Shown piece by piece: positions 19,643 to 31,597 of a stretch of DNA of 64,000 nucleotides. The position numbers were made by a program, and so were the translations under genes. Positions within the stretch are counted from its first letter, which is position 1. Every line of letters begins with the position of its first letter. This stretch comes from Aminobacter sp. AP02 (GTDB taxonomy: Bacteria > Pseudomonadota > Alphaproteobacteria > Rhizobiales > Rhizobiaceae): the NCBI RefSeq assembly GCF_003148805.1, contig NZ_QGGX01000007.1, positions 1 to 64,000 on the forward strand, written 5' to 3'. Under the pieces are notes generated by a model, which saw nothing but the letters and a program-made list of their open reading frames with translations, did not search any database and was not told the DNA's origin.

Positions 19643-21235
19643 ATGGCTGAAGACATCGAAAAGGCGGTGGCGCGCCGCCGTACGTTCGCGATCATCGCGC
19701 ACCCTGACGCCGGCAAGACGACTCTGACCGAAAAGCTGCTGTTGTTCGGCGGCGCGATCCAGCTCGCCGGCGAGGTCAAGGCCAAGAAGGACAAGATCCA
19801 GACCCGCTCGGATTGGATGAAGATCGAGCGCGAGCGCGGTATCTCGGTTGTCACTTCGGTGATGACCTTCGAGTATGGCGACAACGTCTTCAACCTGCTC
19901 GACACGCCGGGCCACGAGGACTTCGCCGACGACACCTACCGCACGCTGTCGGCTGTCGACAGCGCGGTCATGGTCATCGACGCCGCCAAGGGTATCGAGC
20001 CGCGCACGCTGAAGCTGTTCGAGGTCTGCCGCCTGCGCGACATTCCGATCATCACCTTCGTCAACAAGATGGACCGCGAGGCGCGTAACACCTTCGAGAT
20101 TCTCGACGAGATCGAAGAGAAGCTGGCGCTCGACACCGCGCCCATCACCTGGCCGATCGGCCAGGGCAAGACTTTTGCCGGCACTTACCATCTCGCCCAG
20201 AACGCGGTACGCCGCGGCGACGACGAGAAGGAGCGCACCGAGGTTCACGGCCCCGACTCCAACCGCGCCGCCGGGCTTCTGCCCGACAATGACCGTCCTG
20301 CCTTCATCGAAGAGCTGGAGCTTGCGCGCGAGGCGTGCCGGCCCTTCGACGAGCAGGCGTTCCGCGAGGGCCATCTGACGCCGGTCTATTTCGGCTCGGC
20401 GCTGCGCAATTTCGGCGTGCGCGACCTGATCGAGGCCCTGGGCGAGTTCGGCCCGGCACCGCGCGCCCAGGAGGCCGACACCCGCAAGGTCGAGGCGACG
20501 GAAGAGAAAATGACCTCCTTCGTCTTCAAGATCCAGGCGAACATGGACCCCAACCACCGCGACCGCATCGCCTTCGTCCGCGTCTGCTCAGGCGAGCTCA
20601 AGCGCGGCATGAAGGCCAAGCTCGTGCGCACCGGCAAGCAGATGTCGCTCTCGGCGCCGCAGTTCTTCTTCGCCCGCTCGCGCATCACCGCCGACGAGGC
20701 CTATGCCGGCGACGTGGTCGGCATTCCCAACCACGGCACGCTGCGCATCGGCGACACGCTGACCGAGGGCGAGGATATCCTGTTTCGCGGCGTGCCCAAC
20801 TTCGCACCGGAAATCCTGCGCCGCGTCCGCCTCGGCGACGCGATGAAGGCCAAGAAGCTCAAGGAAGCGCTGCACCAGATGGCCGAGGAGGGCGTGGTCC
20901 AGCTGTTCCAGCCCGAAGACGGCTCGCCCGCCATCGTCGGCGTCGTCGGCGCGCTGCAGATCGACGTGCTCAAGGAGCGTCTGTCGGTGGAATACACGCT
21001 GCCGGTCGACTTCGAGATGGCGCGGTTCTCCGTCTGCCGCTGGATCGACGCCGATGACAAGGCAGACCTGCATCGCTTCATCGAAAGCCATCGCGGCGAC
21101 ATCGCGCGCGATCTCGACAATGATCCGGTGTTCCTCGCCCAGCACGAATTCTCGCTCAACTATGAGGCCGAGCGCTGGAAGATGATCCGCTTCGCCGCGA
21201 TCAAGGACTATCAGGTCCGCGACAAGGTCGCCTGA
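19643..21235 (+). CDS. prfC: Peptide chain release factor 3
   Basis: RF3 is the translational GTPase that recycles RF1/RF2 from the ribosome after peptide release. The 530 residues match the family. GTPase motifs are G1 AHPDAGKTTLTEKLL near 18-32, G2 in RGISVVTSVMTFEY, G3 DTPGHEDF and G4 NKMD. RF3-type C-terminal domains follow: NHGTLRIGDTLTEGEDI and the GALQIDVLKERL segment. A foldable GGAGCGG/CCGCTCC hairpin just after the stop is a likely terminator. Confidence 0.97.
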   Translation: MAEDIEKAVARRRTFAIIAHPDAGKTTLTEKLLLFGGAIQLAGEVKAKKDKIQTRSDWMKIERERGISVVTSVMTFEYGDNVFNLLDTPGHEDFADDTYRTLSAVDSAVMVIDAAKGIEPRTLKLFEVCRLRDIPIITFVNKMDREARNTFEILDEIEEKLALDTAPITWPIGQGKTFAGTYHLAQNAVRRGDDEKERTEVHGPDSNRAAGLLPDNDRPAFIEELELAREACRPFDEQAFREGHLTPVYFGSALRNFGVRDLIEALGEFGPAPRAQEADTRKVEATEEKMTSFVFKIQANMDPNHRDRIAFVRVCSGELKRGMKAKLVRTGKQMSLSAPQFFFARSRITADEAYAGDVVGIPNHGTLRIGDTLTEGEDILFRGVPNFAPEILRRVRLGDAMKAKKLKEALHQMAEEGVVQLFQPEDGSPAIVGVVGALQIDVLKERLSVEYTLPVDFEMARFSVCRWIDADDKADLHRFIESHRGDIARDLDNDPVFLAQHEFSLNYEAERWKMIRFAAIKDYQVRDKVA

Positions 21236-21245
21236 TCCGGGATGA

Positions 21246-21266
21246 CGGAGCGGTTTTGCCGCTCCG
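21246..21266 (+). terminator. Likely prfC terminator hairpin
   Basis: CGGAGCGG (21246-21253) pairs with CCGCTCCG (21259-21266) around a TTTTG loop, starting 10 bp after the prfC stop. An outer pairing of ATGACGGA (21242-21249) with TCCGTCAT (21285-21292) is also possible. A clear poly-T tract is absent. Confidence 0.5.
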
Positions 21267-21438
21267 CCTCTCCGTTTCGTCATTCCGTCATGTAAATCGC
21301 CTAAGGACATTCCGGTGCGCTGTCGGTCCCTGGTCCAAGCCAAGGTGGGTGACAGCGCGGCAGTTGAGATGTTCAATGCGCCGTTGCCTGTCCAGGGCCC
21401 CGGCGGGCCGATGCGCTGGCACGGAGGAATGACGACGC

Positions 21439-22068
21439 ATGATGGTTTCAGCATTGATCGAGCGTGAACTGACCCAGCTTGGTTCGCCTGTCCGCAACGG
21501 CGTTTTCGTTGCCGTGGTCGGTCCAAGCGGTGCCGGCAAGGACACGCTGATCGCCTATGTCCGCGAGCGCCTTGGCGACGACGAGCATGTCGAGTTCGCC
21601 CGTCGCGTCATCACGCGTCACAGCGACGGCGCGACCGAAGATCACGACACGCTGGCGGATGCCGCCTTCGTCGAGGCCGACGCCTCCGGCGCCTTTGCAT
21701 TGTCCTGGGAAGCGCATGGCCTGCGCTACGGCATTCCGGCCTCGGTCGACGATGCCATAGCTGTCGGCCACGTCGTCGTCGCCAACACCTCGCGCGGCGT
21801 CATTCCCGCCTTGCGCGAGCGCTACGCCAATGTCGCGGTTGTCGAAATCACCGCTGCCCCCGAAATCCTGGCGGAGCGGCTTGCAGCACGCGGGCGCGAG
21901 TCGCGCGGCGAGGTGCTGGCGCGGCTGGCGCGCACCGCCCCGCACGATCTGTCGGGTCCCGGCCATGTCGCCATCGACAACAGCGGCGCGGCCGAGGTTG
22001 CCGGCGAGCGGTTCCTCGCCGTGCTGCGCAAGGCGGTCGCTTTTTCCGATGTGTCAGGGTTGATATGA
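21439..22068 (+). CDS. phnN: Ribose 1,5-bisphosphate phosphokinase PhnN
   Basis: PhnN converts ribose 1,5-bisphosphate to PRPP, bypassing PRPP synthetase and finishing C-P lyase phosphonate breakdown. The 209 residues carry the P-loop VVGPSGAGKDTLIAYVRERL near 26-45, where Asp after GK is typical of PhnN, and RRVITR plus ALSWEAHGLRYGIP as in guanylate-kinase-like PhnN. No other phn genes lie nearby, so it may serve PRPP salvage or a distant phn operon. Either of two adjacent ATGs (21439, 21442) could start translation. Confidence 0.92.
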   Translation: MMVSALIERELTQLGSPVRNGVFVAVVGPSGAGKDTLIAYVRERLGDDEHVEFARRVITRHSDGATEDHDTLADAAFVEADASGAFALSWEAHGLRYGIPASVDDAIAVGHVVVANTSRGVIPALRERYANVAVVEITAAPEILAERLAARGRESRGEVLARLARTAPHDLSGPGHVAIDNSGAAEVAGERFLAVLRKAVAFSDVSGLI

Positions 22069-22092
22069 TTGCGTAAGCAGTAGCTTACGCAA
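22069..22092. terminator. Bidirectional terminator between phnN and the DUF1513 gene
   Basis: TTGCGTAAGC (22069-22078) and GCTTACGCAA (22083-22092) form a perfect 10-bp stem with an AGTA loop. It begins directly after the phnN stop and contains the stop codon of the convergent DUF1513 gene, so it can serve both strands. Confidence 0.65.
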
Positions 22093-23236
22093 AGCGCAGC
22101 ATGTGATTGTCCCACACGTGCTGCGGGTCGTTGGTTTGCTCCCCGCTGGGCGCGACGACGAGGCCGGCACCGGTGGAGGCGAGGAAGCCGTCGCGATCGG
22201 GTGCCAGGCCGCAGACCTCGACCAGCTCGTTCCTGGCGACGACCTTGCCGGTCTTCGCCTCGATCATCGCCCAGGCGTTGCCTTGCGGTGACGATACCGC
22301 AACCAGGCCGGCGTCGCGGTTGGCCGCCACCGAGCCGATATAGTTGCGGAAGCCGCCGAGGATGTCTTCGGGCATCTCGAGCATGGCGAGGTCTTCGCCG
22401 CGTCTGGCACGCCCGACGAGCAGCGGCTTTTCCGTCGCCGGCCCTTCGTGCTGGCCGCCGAACCACACGGTTCCCGCCGCGTCGATGTCCATGTGCCGGA
22501 TAGAAAGCTGGTGCAGCTTTTCCGGCAACTCGTGCTTTTCCTTGAGGTCGCCGGAAATGCGGTCGACCAGCACGAAGGACGGCTTCATTGTCGGGATGTT
22601 GAGCTTTGCGCGGCCGAAATCCGGGTGGGTCTCGATGCCGCCATTGCAGATCGCAAGCGTGCGCCCGTTGCCGAGCAGGATCAGCTCGTGCGGGCCAACA
22701 CCATGGGTCGGGAATTCACCGAGCCTGCGAAAGCCGTCGCGCGCGTCATAGATGCCGACCATGCCGGCGGCGTTGTCGAAATCGTTCTCGGTCGTATAGA
22801 GCAGCGCCCCGTCCGGCGAAAAGACGCCATGGCCGTAATAGTGCCGGCCTGCGATGCTCGGGATGGTGAGTGGTTCATCCTTGCCGGTATGGTCGAAGAC
22901 CAGCATGAAGGTGCCGGGCTGGCGTGCGAACACCACCGACTTGCGCGAGACCGGATCGAAGGTCACGTCATGGCCGCGCTCCGGCAACGCCACGCTGTGC
23001 AGGATCTTGCCGGCCTCCGACAGCACGGCGACGCCGTACTCGCCCGTGCGCGCTTGATAAGCCGTGGCGAACATGGCGTCGGTTTCGAGCGCCAGCGCGC
23101 GCTTGGCCGGGGCGAGCGCCATCAGGAATGTCGCCCCTGCGGCCTTGAGGAAATCGCGGCGGTCAAACAGCGGCGAGCGCATCCCTTGGCTGGGCAAGAC
23201 CTCGTCCGAAAACCGGCGGCCAGTTCTCGCGATCAT
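22085..23236 (-). CDS. Tat-exported DUF1513 (COG3490) beta-propeller protein of the iron cluster
   Basis: The N-terminus has a twin-arginine signal, DRRDFLKAAGATFLMALAP (about 25-43), so the folded protein is probably exported to the periplasm, possibly with a cofactor. The remainder looks like a seven-bladed propeller with repeats such as GHGVFSPDGALLYTTEND and GVGPHELILLGNGRTLAICN. COG3490 proteins usually follow the imelysin-like and di-haem genes, as here, and the set is iron-regulated in related bacteria. The biochemical role is not known. It begins 3 bp after the preceding gene stops. Confidence 0.88.
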   Translation of the reverse strand: MIARTGRRFSDEVLPSQGMRSPLFDRRDFLKAAGATFLMALAPAKRALALETDAMFATAYQARTGEYGVAVLSEAGKILHSVALPERGHDVTFDPVSRKSVVFARQPGTFMLVFDHTGKDEPLTIPSIAGRHYYGHGVFSPDGALLYTTENDFDNAAGMVGIYDARDGFRRLGEFPTHGVGPHELILLGNGRTLAICNGGIETHPDFGRAKLNIPTMKPSFVLVDRISGDLKEKHELPEKLHQLSIRHMDIDAAGTVWFGGQHEGPATEKPLLVGRARRGEDLAMLEMPEDILGGFRNYIGSVAANRDAGLVAVSSPQGNAWAMIEAKTGKVVARNELVEVCGLAPDRDGFLASTGAGLVVAPSGEQTNDPQHVWDNHMLRFA

Positions 23237-23239
23237 GCT

Positions 23240-24318
23240 CTAGTCCCCGTCGAGCGAGGAGAAGCCCGCCGTCAGCCCGAGGCCGCCGGCAAGACGCGTG
23301 CCGAAAAGTTCCGACAGGCTGGAGGTCACGACTCCGAAATAGGCGAGCTTGGCGCGTTTTTCCGGATCGGCGAGCACGGCGTCGATCGGCCTGGTGATTT
23401 TGGTGACGGCGTTTTGAGCGTTGGCGAATTCGAAATCGATCGACTGCGCGATCCACTCGGAATCCGCCGGCAGCAGCGTGCCGAACTCCGAGGCGTCGAA
23501 CAGCGCCTTCATGCCCGATATGTTGCCGCCAAACGCGGCGGCGGTGCCTTGCGAGCGCCAGTACAGCGCCTGCTTGGGCTTGTCGGTAGCCACGTCCTTG
23601 CCGAGGAAGCCGTTGACGCGCACGTCGCGCACCAGCTCGAGCCCGTTGACATAGACTTCGAGCAATTCGGTGACTGCTTCGCTGGCGTTGCGATAAAGTG
23701 GATTGGCGGCACCGGGCTTTTGCCACTGGGCAGCAAAGCCCTTGTCGTCGCGCCAGGCAGTGTCGACCTCGGCGGCGATCGTGGCGATATTGCCTGATAT
23801 GGCCTTGCCGTAGGCGCAGCGATAGGCGGCGGAGGTACCGGCAAGATCGTCGGCGCCGGTGCCGAACAGGACGAATTCCAGCGCGCCGAGCCCCTGCATG
23901 GCGACACTCTTTTGCGCCAGCTTCGCAGCGTCGGTGGCCGTTTCGTCTTTGTCGGCGAGGGCGGCCTGCACCTGCTTCAGTCCGGTGCCCTTGCGGTCTG
24001 GCCAAAACAGGATGCGTTCGAGGCGGTGCTGTTCGGTGATCGGCCCAAAACGGATGATCTCGATCTCCGACCATGTCGCCGTGGTTTTGGAAAAGGCTTC
24101 GCGCGTGGCCTTCAGATTGGCGGCCGATGGGGCTGCGCAAAGCGTGTCGAGGTTCTTTCCAAGCGCTGCCGCGTCCTGAACGAGCCGGGCATAGGTGGGG
24201 CGGATGAAGCCGTCGATCGAGTTGGCGATCACCTTGTCCGAGGCCTCGTTGGCGTAGGCCGCGGTCGCGGGCAGGATGAGGCAGGCGACAAAAGCGGATG
24301 CGAGCGTATGTCTAGCCA

Positions 24319-24319
<1 letters not shown>
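23240..24319 (-). CDS. Imelysin-like periplasmic protein (COG3489)
   Basis: The 359-residue protein starts MARHTLASAFVACLILPATA and has a clear signal peptide ending near AYANE. It belongs to the imelysin/insulin-cleaving peptidase-like family, now viewed as periplasmic iron-related proteins. The usual GxHxxE motif is altered: at the corresponding site GLGALEFVLFG has Gly in place of His, unlike the irpA paralogue at 26773. Its ATG overlaps by one base the TGA of the di-haem gene (TGATG), so the two are coupled. Confidence 0.9.
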
Positions 24320-25920
<1,601 letters not shown>

Positions 25921-25931
25921 TCCGGCATGTC

Positions 25932-26417
25932 CTATTCGGCCTTGTCAGCGGTCTCGGCGTTGAGCTGACCGTATTTCTCTTCGCCGATCTCCGCGAGCAG
26001 CTGCAGCTGCGTCTCGAGGAAGTCGATGTGACCTTCCTCGTCGGCAAGCAGTTCCTCGAAGAGTTTCATGGATACGTAGTCCCCATGCTGGGAGCAGATG
26101 TCCCGGGATTTCTTGTAGGAAGTGCGCGCGTCATACTCGCCGGCGAGATCGCTTTCGAGAACTTCCTTGACGTTCTGGCCAATGCGCAATGGTGCCAGCG
26201 ACTGCAAATTGGGATGGCCTTCCAGGAAGATGATGCGTGCGACCAGCCTGTCGGCGTGGTGCATCTCCTCGATCGATTCCTCGCGTTCCTTCTTGGCCAG
26301 CTTGCCGTAACCCCAGTCCTCGAGCAGGCGATAGTGAACCCAATACTGGTTGACCGCGCCGAGTTCGAGGAAAAGTGCTTCGTTAAGCCGCTCGATGACC
26401 TGTTTTTCGCCCTTCAT
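25932..26417 (-). CDS. bfr: Bacterioferritin
   Basis: Bacterioferritin oxidises ferrous iron and stores it as a mineral in a 24-subunit haem-containing shell. The 161 residues (start [15 protein letters not shown]) contain the di-iron ferroxidase ligands E18, E51, H54, E94, E127 and H130 ([25 protein letters not shown]) and the haem-ligating Met52. The ATG at 26417 fits the family better than one at 26432. It overlaps bfd by 35 bp, consistent with joint translation of storage protein and its reductant. Confidence 0.96.
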   Translation of the reverse strand: MKGEKQVIERLNEALFLELGAVNQYWVHYRLLEDWGYGKLAKKEREESIEEMHHADRLVARIIFLEGHPNLQSLAPLRIGQNVKEVLESDLAGEYDARTSYKKSRDICSQHGDYVSMKLFEELLADEEGHIDFLETQLQLLAEIGEEKYGQLNAETADKAE

Positions 26418-26694
26418 TGGCCTTGCTCCCAAATTGAACGCGCAATTCTCTGACGCGGTCCAGGTGTGAAACGATATCCATCTCGCCCGATTCAGAGCGA
26501 GCGTGGTAGGCTTCGGTGACCCGAATTATCGTTTCGACCACATTTGGGAAGCAGCCGCAACAACGTCCTCGTTTTTGCAGCGTATGATAGACCTTCGCGG
26601 GCACGATCAGTGTCCACGGGTCCCGGTCCAAAAGTTCGACGATTGTGTCTTCGATCTCCTTTTGGGTAATGAGGTTGCAATGGCAGATAAGCAT
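26383..26694 (-). CDS. bfd: Bacterioferritin-associated ferredoxin-like (2Fe-2S) protein
   Basis: Bfd binds bacterioferritin and passes electrons to its haem to release stored iron. The N-terminal 60 residues carry the cluster ligands C4 and C6 (MLICHCN) and C45-x2-C48 in [10 protein letters not shown]. The protein has 103 residues, longer than the roughly 65 of enterobacterial Bfd; the C-terminal 40 residues are charged and lie in the bfr overlap region. Gene order bfd-bfr on one transcript supports the assignment. Confidence 0.9.
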   Translation of the reverse strand: MLICHCNLITQKEIEDTIVELLDRDPWTLIVPAKVYHTLQKRGRCCGCFPNVVETIIRVTEAYHARSESGEMDIVSHLDRVRELRVQFGSKANEGRKTGHRAA

Positions 26695-26716
26695 GGTTTC
26701 GAATGACCGTGGCTGA

Positions 26717-26740
26717 CGGCGCGCTCCCTTTGGCGCGCCG
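26717..26740 (-). terminator. Hairpin between irpA and bfd
   Basis: CGGCGCGC (26717-26724) pairs with GCGCGCCG (26733-26740) in the 78-bp gap downstream of irpA. No T-run follows on the transcribed strand, so it may be a partial terminator or processing site that lowers bfd-bfr expression relative to irpA. Confidence 0.4.
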
Positions 26741-26772
26741 TTTGGCTAGAGAAATTTAGGCGTCGTGGGTCT

Positions 26773-28077
<1,305 letters not shown>

Positions 28078-28689
28078 GGTCTCTCCTCAGTGAACCAGTT
28101 GGCGCCGGCAGGCGCCGAAAAATCGTGTGCCGTCAGCACTTTGCTGGACCGGCAGCATGGATTCGAATGAAAGCTCTGGGGTGGCCCGGCTCCGGACATG
28201 CGCGCGGTTCGAGGCCCAATTGGGGCGCAACGCAACCATGCTGCAGGCACGCGCGCACTGGCGCGGTTCGACGAAGGCAGGCACCCGATAACTCCAATCG
28301 AAAGGGTTAAAGGCCCAGACATCAAAGACAGGCGCTGTAAAGCACTGCCTCATAAAAGCGTTATGGCGGGAAAAGTCAACGCGGCCCGGGCGAAAAACGT
28401 AGTCGGATCAATAGTTTAGAATAATTCTAAACTGCGATTGTCCAGTTTGCCCAGACGTGAAAACCGCCAACCCCTTGATTTGTCGAGCTGCGCGTGCACG
28501 GCCGAGGTCTCTTGATGCGCAACCCCTGCGACAACGCGTAGCGGCTCTCAGCCGGGCTGCCGCCAGCCAAAAACCGCCGGCCGCTTGACAGGCCGATGGA
28601 GGGCTGTCACCCAAAATTCGTCTTTGGCCCCTTGCGGCCACGAGGGCCAACGGCCATTTCCCCGGTAACTCCCCAACAGCGAGGCGGGC
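28078..28689. other. Divergent intergenic region between irpA and the flavoprotein gene
   Basis: This 612-bp region has no convincing gene. A leftward 88-codon frame (28087-28353) starts about 60 bp from the Irr box but has no clear ribosome site or known relatives. The recognisable element is the Irr-type palindrome at 28413-28433. If irpA is transcribed from there, its mRNA leader would be over 300 nt. Confidence 0.5.
28413..28433. promoter_or_regulatory. Irr-type iron control element (ICE box)
   Basis: A perfect 21-bp palindrome with core GTTTAGAATAATTCTAAAC, matching the TTTAGAA-N3-TTCTAAA pattern described for Irr sites in Rhizobiales. Irr represses or activates according to haem-reported iron status. 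Location is between irpA (leftward) and the flavoprotein gene (rightward). irpA is the more likely target, because irpA-type genes are known members of Irr regulons. Confidence 0.8.
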
Positions 28690-29922
28690 ATGAAGAACGG
28701 TGTCGTTATTGTCGGTGCAGGCCATGCCGGCGTCCAGGCCGCCGCCAGCCTGCGCGAAGAGGGCTATGACGGTCCCGTGCTGCTGATCGGCGACGAAAAG
28801 GAACTGCCCTATCACAAGCCGCCGCTGTCCAAGACCTTCATCAAGGATGCCGCTGCCCAGCCACAGCCCTTGCGCGGCGAAACATTCTACACCGGCCACA
28901 CCATCGAATTCAGGCCCGGAACGCTGGTCGAGCGTATCGATGCCGCTTCGCGCCGGCTCGAACTCGCCGGCGGCGGCAATCTTGCCTATGACCACCTGAT
29001 CCTGGCCACCGGCTCGCGCCCGCGTATCCTGCCTCTGCCGGGCGCCGATCTTGCCGGTGTCCTGTCGCTGCGCTCGGTCGCCGACGCGCGGCTGATCCGT
29101 GACCAAAGTGTTGCGTGCGAAGAAATCGTTGTCATCGGCGGCGGCTTCATCGGCCTTGAGATCGCCGCAACCCTGTCCGCGGGCGGCCGTCGTGTCACCG
29201 TCGTCGAGGCGCTCGACCGTTTGCTGGGCCGTGCCGTCGCTCCGCTGATCGCCGAGCATGTGCGCCAGCGCCTCGCTGCCTCGGGCATCCGCATCCTGCT
29301 CAAGACCACGGTCGAGCGCATCGAAGGCGAAGACGGCCATGTCGCCGGCGTGCTGACGTCGGCGGGCGAACGACTGCCGGCGAAGATGGTCATCGTCGGC
29401 ATCGGCGTCGTTCCCAATGTCGAGCTCGCCGAGACTGCGGGGCTGACCATTGCCAATGGCATCCGGGTCGACCAGGCGATGCGCAGTTCGGCGCCTGAAA
29501 TCCTCGCCATCGGCGACAATGCCAGCTACCGCCACTGGCAGACAGGCGGCGACGTTAGGCTGGAGTCGGTCGAAAATGCCACCGACCAGGCCAAACTGGC
29601 CGCCCGTACGATCGTCGGCCATGATGGCAGCTACGCAGCCGTGCCGTGGTTCTGGTCCGACATTGGCGACATGAAGCTGCAGATGGTCGGCCTGGCCGCC
29701 GGCAGCGACCGCCAGATATTGTCGGGCGAGACCGCGGACAATCGATTCTCGGTGTTCCACTTCATCGGCGACCGGCTTGTCGCCATCGAATCCGTCAACC
29801 GTCCGGCCGACCACATGCTTGGCCGCAAGATGCTGGGCCTCGGCTTCTCGCCGACGGCCGAGCAGGTCGCGGGCGGGGCCGAGGCGCTGAAGGCGGCGCT
29901 CGCCGCCTTGCCTCCAGCTTAA
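28690..29922 (+). CDS. FAD-dependent ferredoxin/rubredoxin reductase family protein
   Basis: The 410-residue flavoprotein has an N-terminal FAD fold, VVIVGAGHAGVQAAASL (about 5-21), the PYHKPPLSK segment, a central NAD(P)H-binding VIGGGFIGLEIA, and the C-terminal FAD motif EILAIGDNA. A reductase C-terminal domain follows. Such enzymes pass electrons from NAD(P)H to a ferredoxin, often for an oxygenase or cytochrome P450. No ferredoxin or oxygenase is adjacent except Bfd across the divergent region, so its partner is unknown. Confidence 0.92.
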   Translation: MKNGVVIVGAGHAGVQAAASLREEGYDGPVLLIGDEKELPYHKPPLSKTFIKDAAAQPQPLRGETFYTGHTIEFRPGTLVERIDAASRRLELAGGGNLAYDHLILATGSRPRILPLPGADLAGVLSLRSVADARLIRDQSVACEEIVVIGGGFIGLEIAATLSAGGRRVTVVEALDRLLGRAVAPLIAEHVRQRLAASGIRILLKTTVERIEGEDGHVAGVLTSAGERLPAKMVIVGIGVVPNVELAETAGLTIANGIRVDQAMRSSAPEILAIGDNASYRHWQTGGDVRLESVENATDQAKLAARTIVGHDGSYAAVPWFWSDIGDMKLQMVGLAAGSDRQILSGETADNRFSVFHFIGDRLVAIESVNRPADHMLGRKMLGLGFSPTAEQVAGGAEALKAALAALPPA

Positions 29923-29986
29923 GACTTCGCGCTCGTCGCGCCGCCCATCATCCGGACCTGGGCTTGTCTAAGGGCTTCCCCAAAAC

Positions 29987-30075
29987 CCTCATGGTGAGCC
30001 TGTCGAACCACGGGTTTTGGGGCAAACAGGACACAGCGCCAAGCGCCCTCGTGGTTCGACAGGCTCACCATGAGG
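29987..30075. repeat. 26-bp perfect inverted repeat
   Basis: The arm at 29987-30012 begins CCTCATGGTGAGCCTGTCGA, and its reverse complement is at 30050-30075 (ending GGCTCACCATGAGG). A 37-bp spacer separates them. The repeat lies between convergent genes (flavoprotein and gabT) and may act as a bidirectional terminator. It is a different family from the C-rich palindromes, resembling a dispersed repeat also common in sphingomonads. Confidence 0.75.
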
Positions 30076-30128
30076 ACTACTGAAGCGCCGCGCCGTTGCA
30101 TTCCCTCGTTCGCCGCCCTGCCGCCGGC

Positions 30129-31412
30129 TTAAACGGCGACGGTCCGGCTATCGCGGATCGAGGCTTCGAGTATGTCGAGCGCCTCGGTCATGACGTCGTC
30201 CTGGATGGTGATCGGCGCCAGGAAACGGATGACGTTGCCGTAAACGCCGCAGGTGAGCAGGATCAGGCCCTTTTCCAGAGCCTTGAGCCGCACGGCGTTG
30301 GCAAATTCCGCCGAGGGCGTGCCCTTCTTGGCATCGTTGAACTCGACCGCGTTCATGAATCCGGGGCCACGGATGTCCGATATTTCGGGCACCTCGTCGC
30401 GCAACGATTCAAGCCGCTGCTTGAGCCGGGCGCCGAGCTGGTTGGCGCGATCGCACAGTTTTTCATCCTCGATCACGTCGAGCACGGCGTGGGCCGCCGC
30501 GACGCCGATCGGACTGCCGCCATAGGTGCCACCCAACCCGCCGGGTCCGGGCGCATCCATGATCTCGGCGCGGCCGGTCACTGCCGCAAGCGGGAAGCCG
30601 CCGGCAAGGCTCTTGGCCATGGTCATCAGGTCGGGCGCGACGTCGTGGTGGTCCATAGCGAACATCTTGCCGGTACGGGCGAAGCCGGTCTGCACCTCGT
30701 CGGCGATCAAAAGCATGCCGTGCTGGTCGCAGATCCTGCGCAGCGCGGTCATGAAGTCGCGCGGCACCTCGTAGAAGCCGCCTTCGCCCTGCACGGGTTC
30801 GATGATGATGGCAGCCACTCGCGCGGGATCGACATCGGCCTTGAACAGCCGGTCGAGCGCAGCCAGCGCATCTGACGTGCTGACACCATGCAAAGGCACC
30901 GGGAAGGGCGCATGGAATACGTCGCCGGGCATTGCGCCGAAGCCGGCCTTGTAGGGCTGAACCTTGCCGGTCAGCGCCATGCCCATGAAGGTGCGGCCGT
31001 GGAAGCCGCCGGCAAACGCGATCACCGCCTGGCGGCCGGTGGCGTTGCGGGCGATCTTGACCGCGTTTTCGACCGCTTCGGCACCGGTGGTGACGAAGAC
31101 CGTGCGCTTGTCGCCCTTCATCGGCGCGATCGCGTTCAGCCGCTCGCCGAGCCTGACATAGCTCTCGTAGGGCACGACCTGATGACAAGTGTGGGTGAAG
31201 CGGTCGAGCTGGGCTTTCACCGCTTCGATGACGCGCGGATGGCGATGGCCGGTGTTGACCACGGCGATGCCAGAGGAGAAATCGATGTAGCGCCTGCCCT
31301 CGACATCCCAAATCTCGGAGTTCTCGGCGCGGTCGGCATAGACCTGCGTCGTCATGCCGACGCCGCGCGCGATCGTGTTCATCTTGCGCCGTGAGATTTC
31401 TGCGTTTTTCAT
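30129..31412 (-). CDS. gabT: 4-aminobutyrate-2-oxoglutarate aminotransferase
   Basis: This class III PLP aminotransferase moves the amino group of GABA to 2-oxoglutarate, giving succinic semialdehyde. The 427 residues show SSGIAVVNTGHRHPRV, TTGAEAVENAVKIAR (PLP phosphate binding), the EPVQGEGGFY and DEVQTGFARTG motifs, and the Schiff-base lysine in MAKSLAGGFPL. ATG 31412 follows a GGAGGACC ribosome site; the frame open to 31490 adds unrelated residues. No gabD lies next to it. A 5-aminovalerate specificity is also possible. Confidence 0.93.
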   Translation of the reverse strand: MKNAEISRRKMNTIARGVGMTTQVYADRAENSEIWDVEGRRYIDFSSGIAVVNTGHRHPRVIEAVKAQLDRFTHTCHQVVPYESYVRLGERLNAIAPMKGDKRTVFVTTGAEAVENAVKIARNATGRQAVIAFAGGFHGRTFMGMALTGKVQPYKAGFGAMPGDVFHAPFPVPLHGVSTSDALAALDRLFKADVDPARVAAIIIEPVQGEGGFYEVPRDFMTALRRICDQHGMLLIADEVQTGFARTGKMFAMDHHDVAPDLMTMAKSLAGGFPLAAVTGRAEIMDAPGPGGLGGTYGGSPIGVAAAHAVLDVIEDEKLCDRANQLGARLKQRLESLRDEVPEISDIRGPGFMNAVEFNDAKKGTPSAEFANAVRLKALEKGLILLTCGVYGNVIRFLAPITIQDDVMTEALDILEASIRDSRTVAV

Positions 31413-31597
31413 CGCTGGTCCTCCAACCTTTGAGGCGTCTTGCACGCACTGGGCCGACGCCATATCTGCACCTCTCCTGGATTTGTACAAGCCGTCACGA
31501 TGGCCGAAGACATTGGGCCTCCTGACTGCAAAAAAATGCCGAGGCCATGTCGGAATGGCCCATAGTCGCGCGTCCTAGTCACGAAGGAACTGAATCG

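Noticed and set aside
28087-28353. An 88-codon leftward frame between the Irr box and irpA
   Set aside because: No clear ribosome site and no known relatives; kept only as a possible leader ORF.
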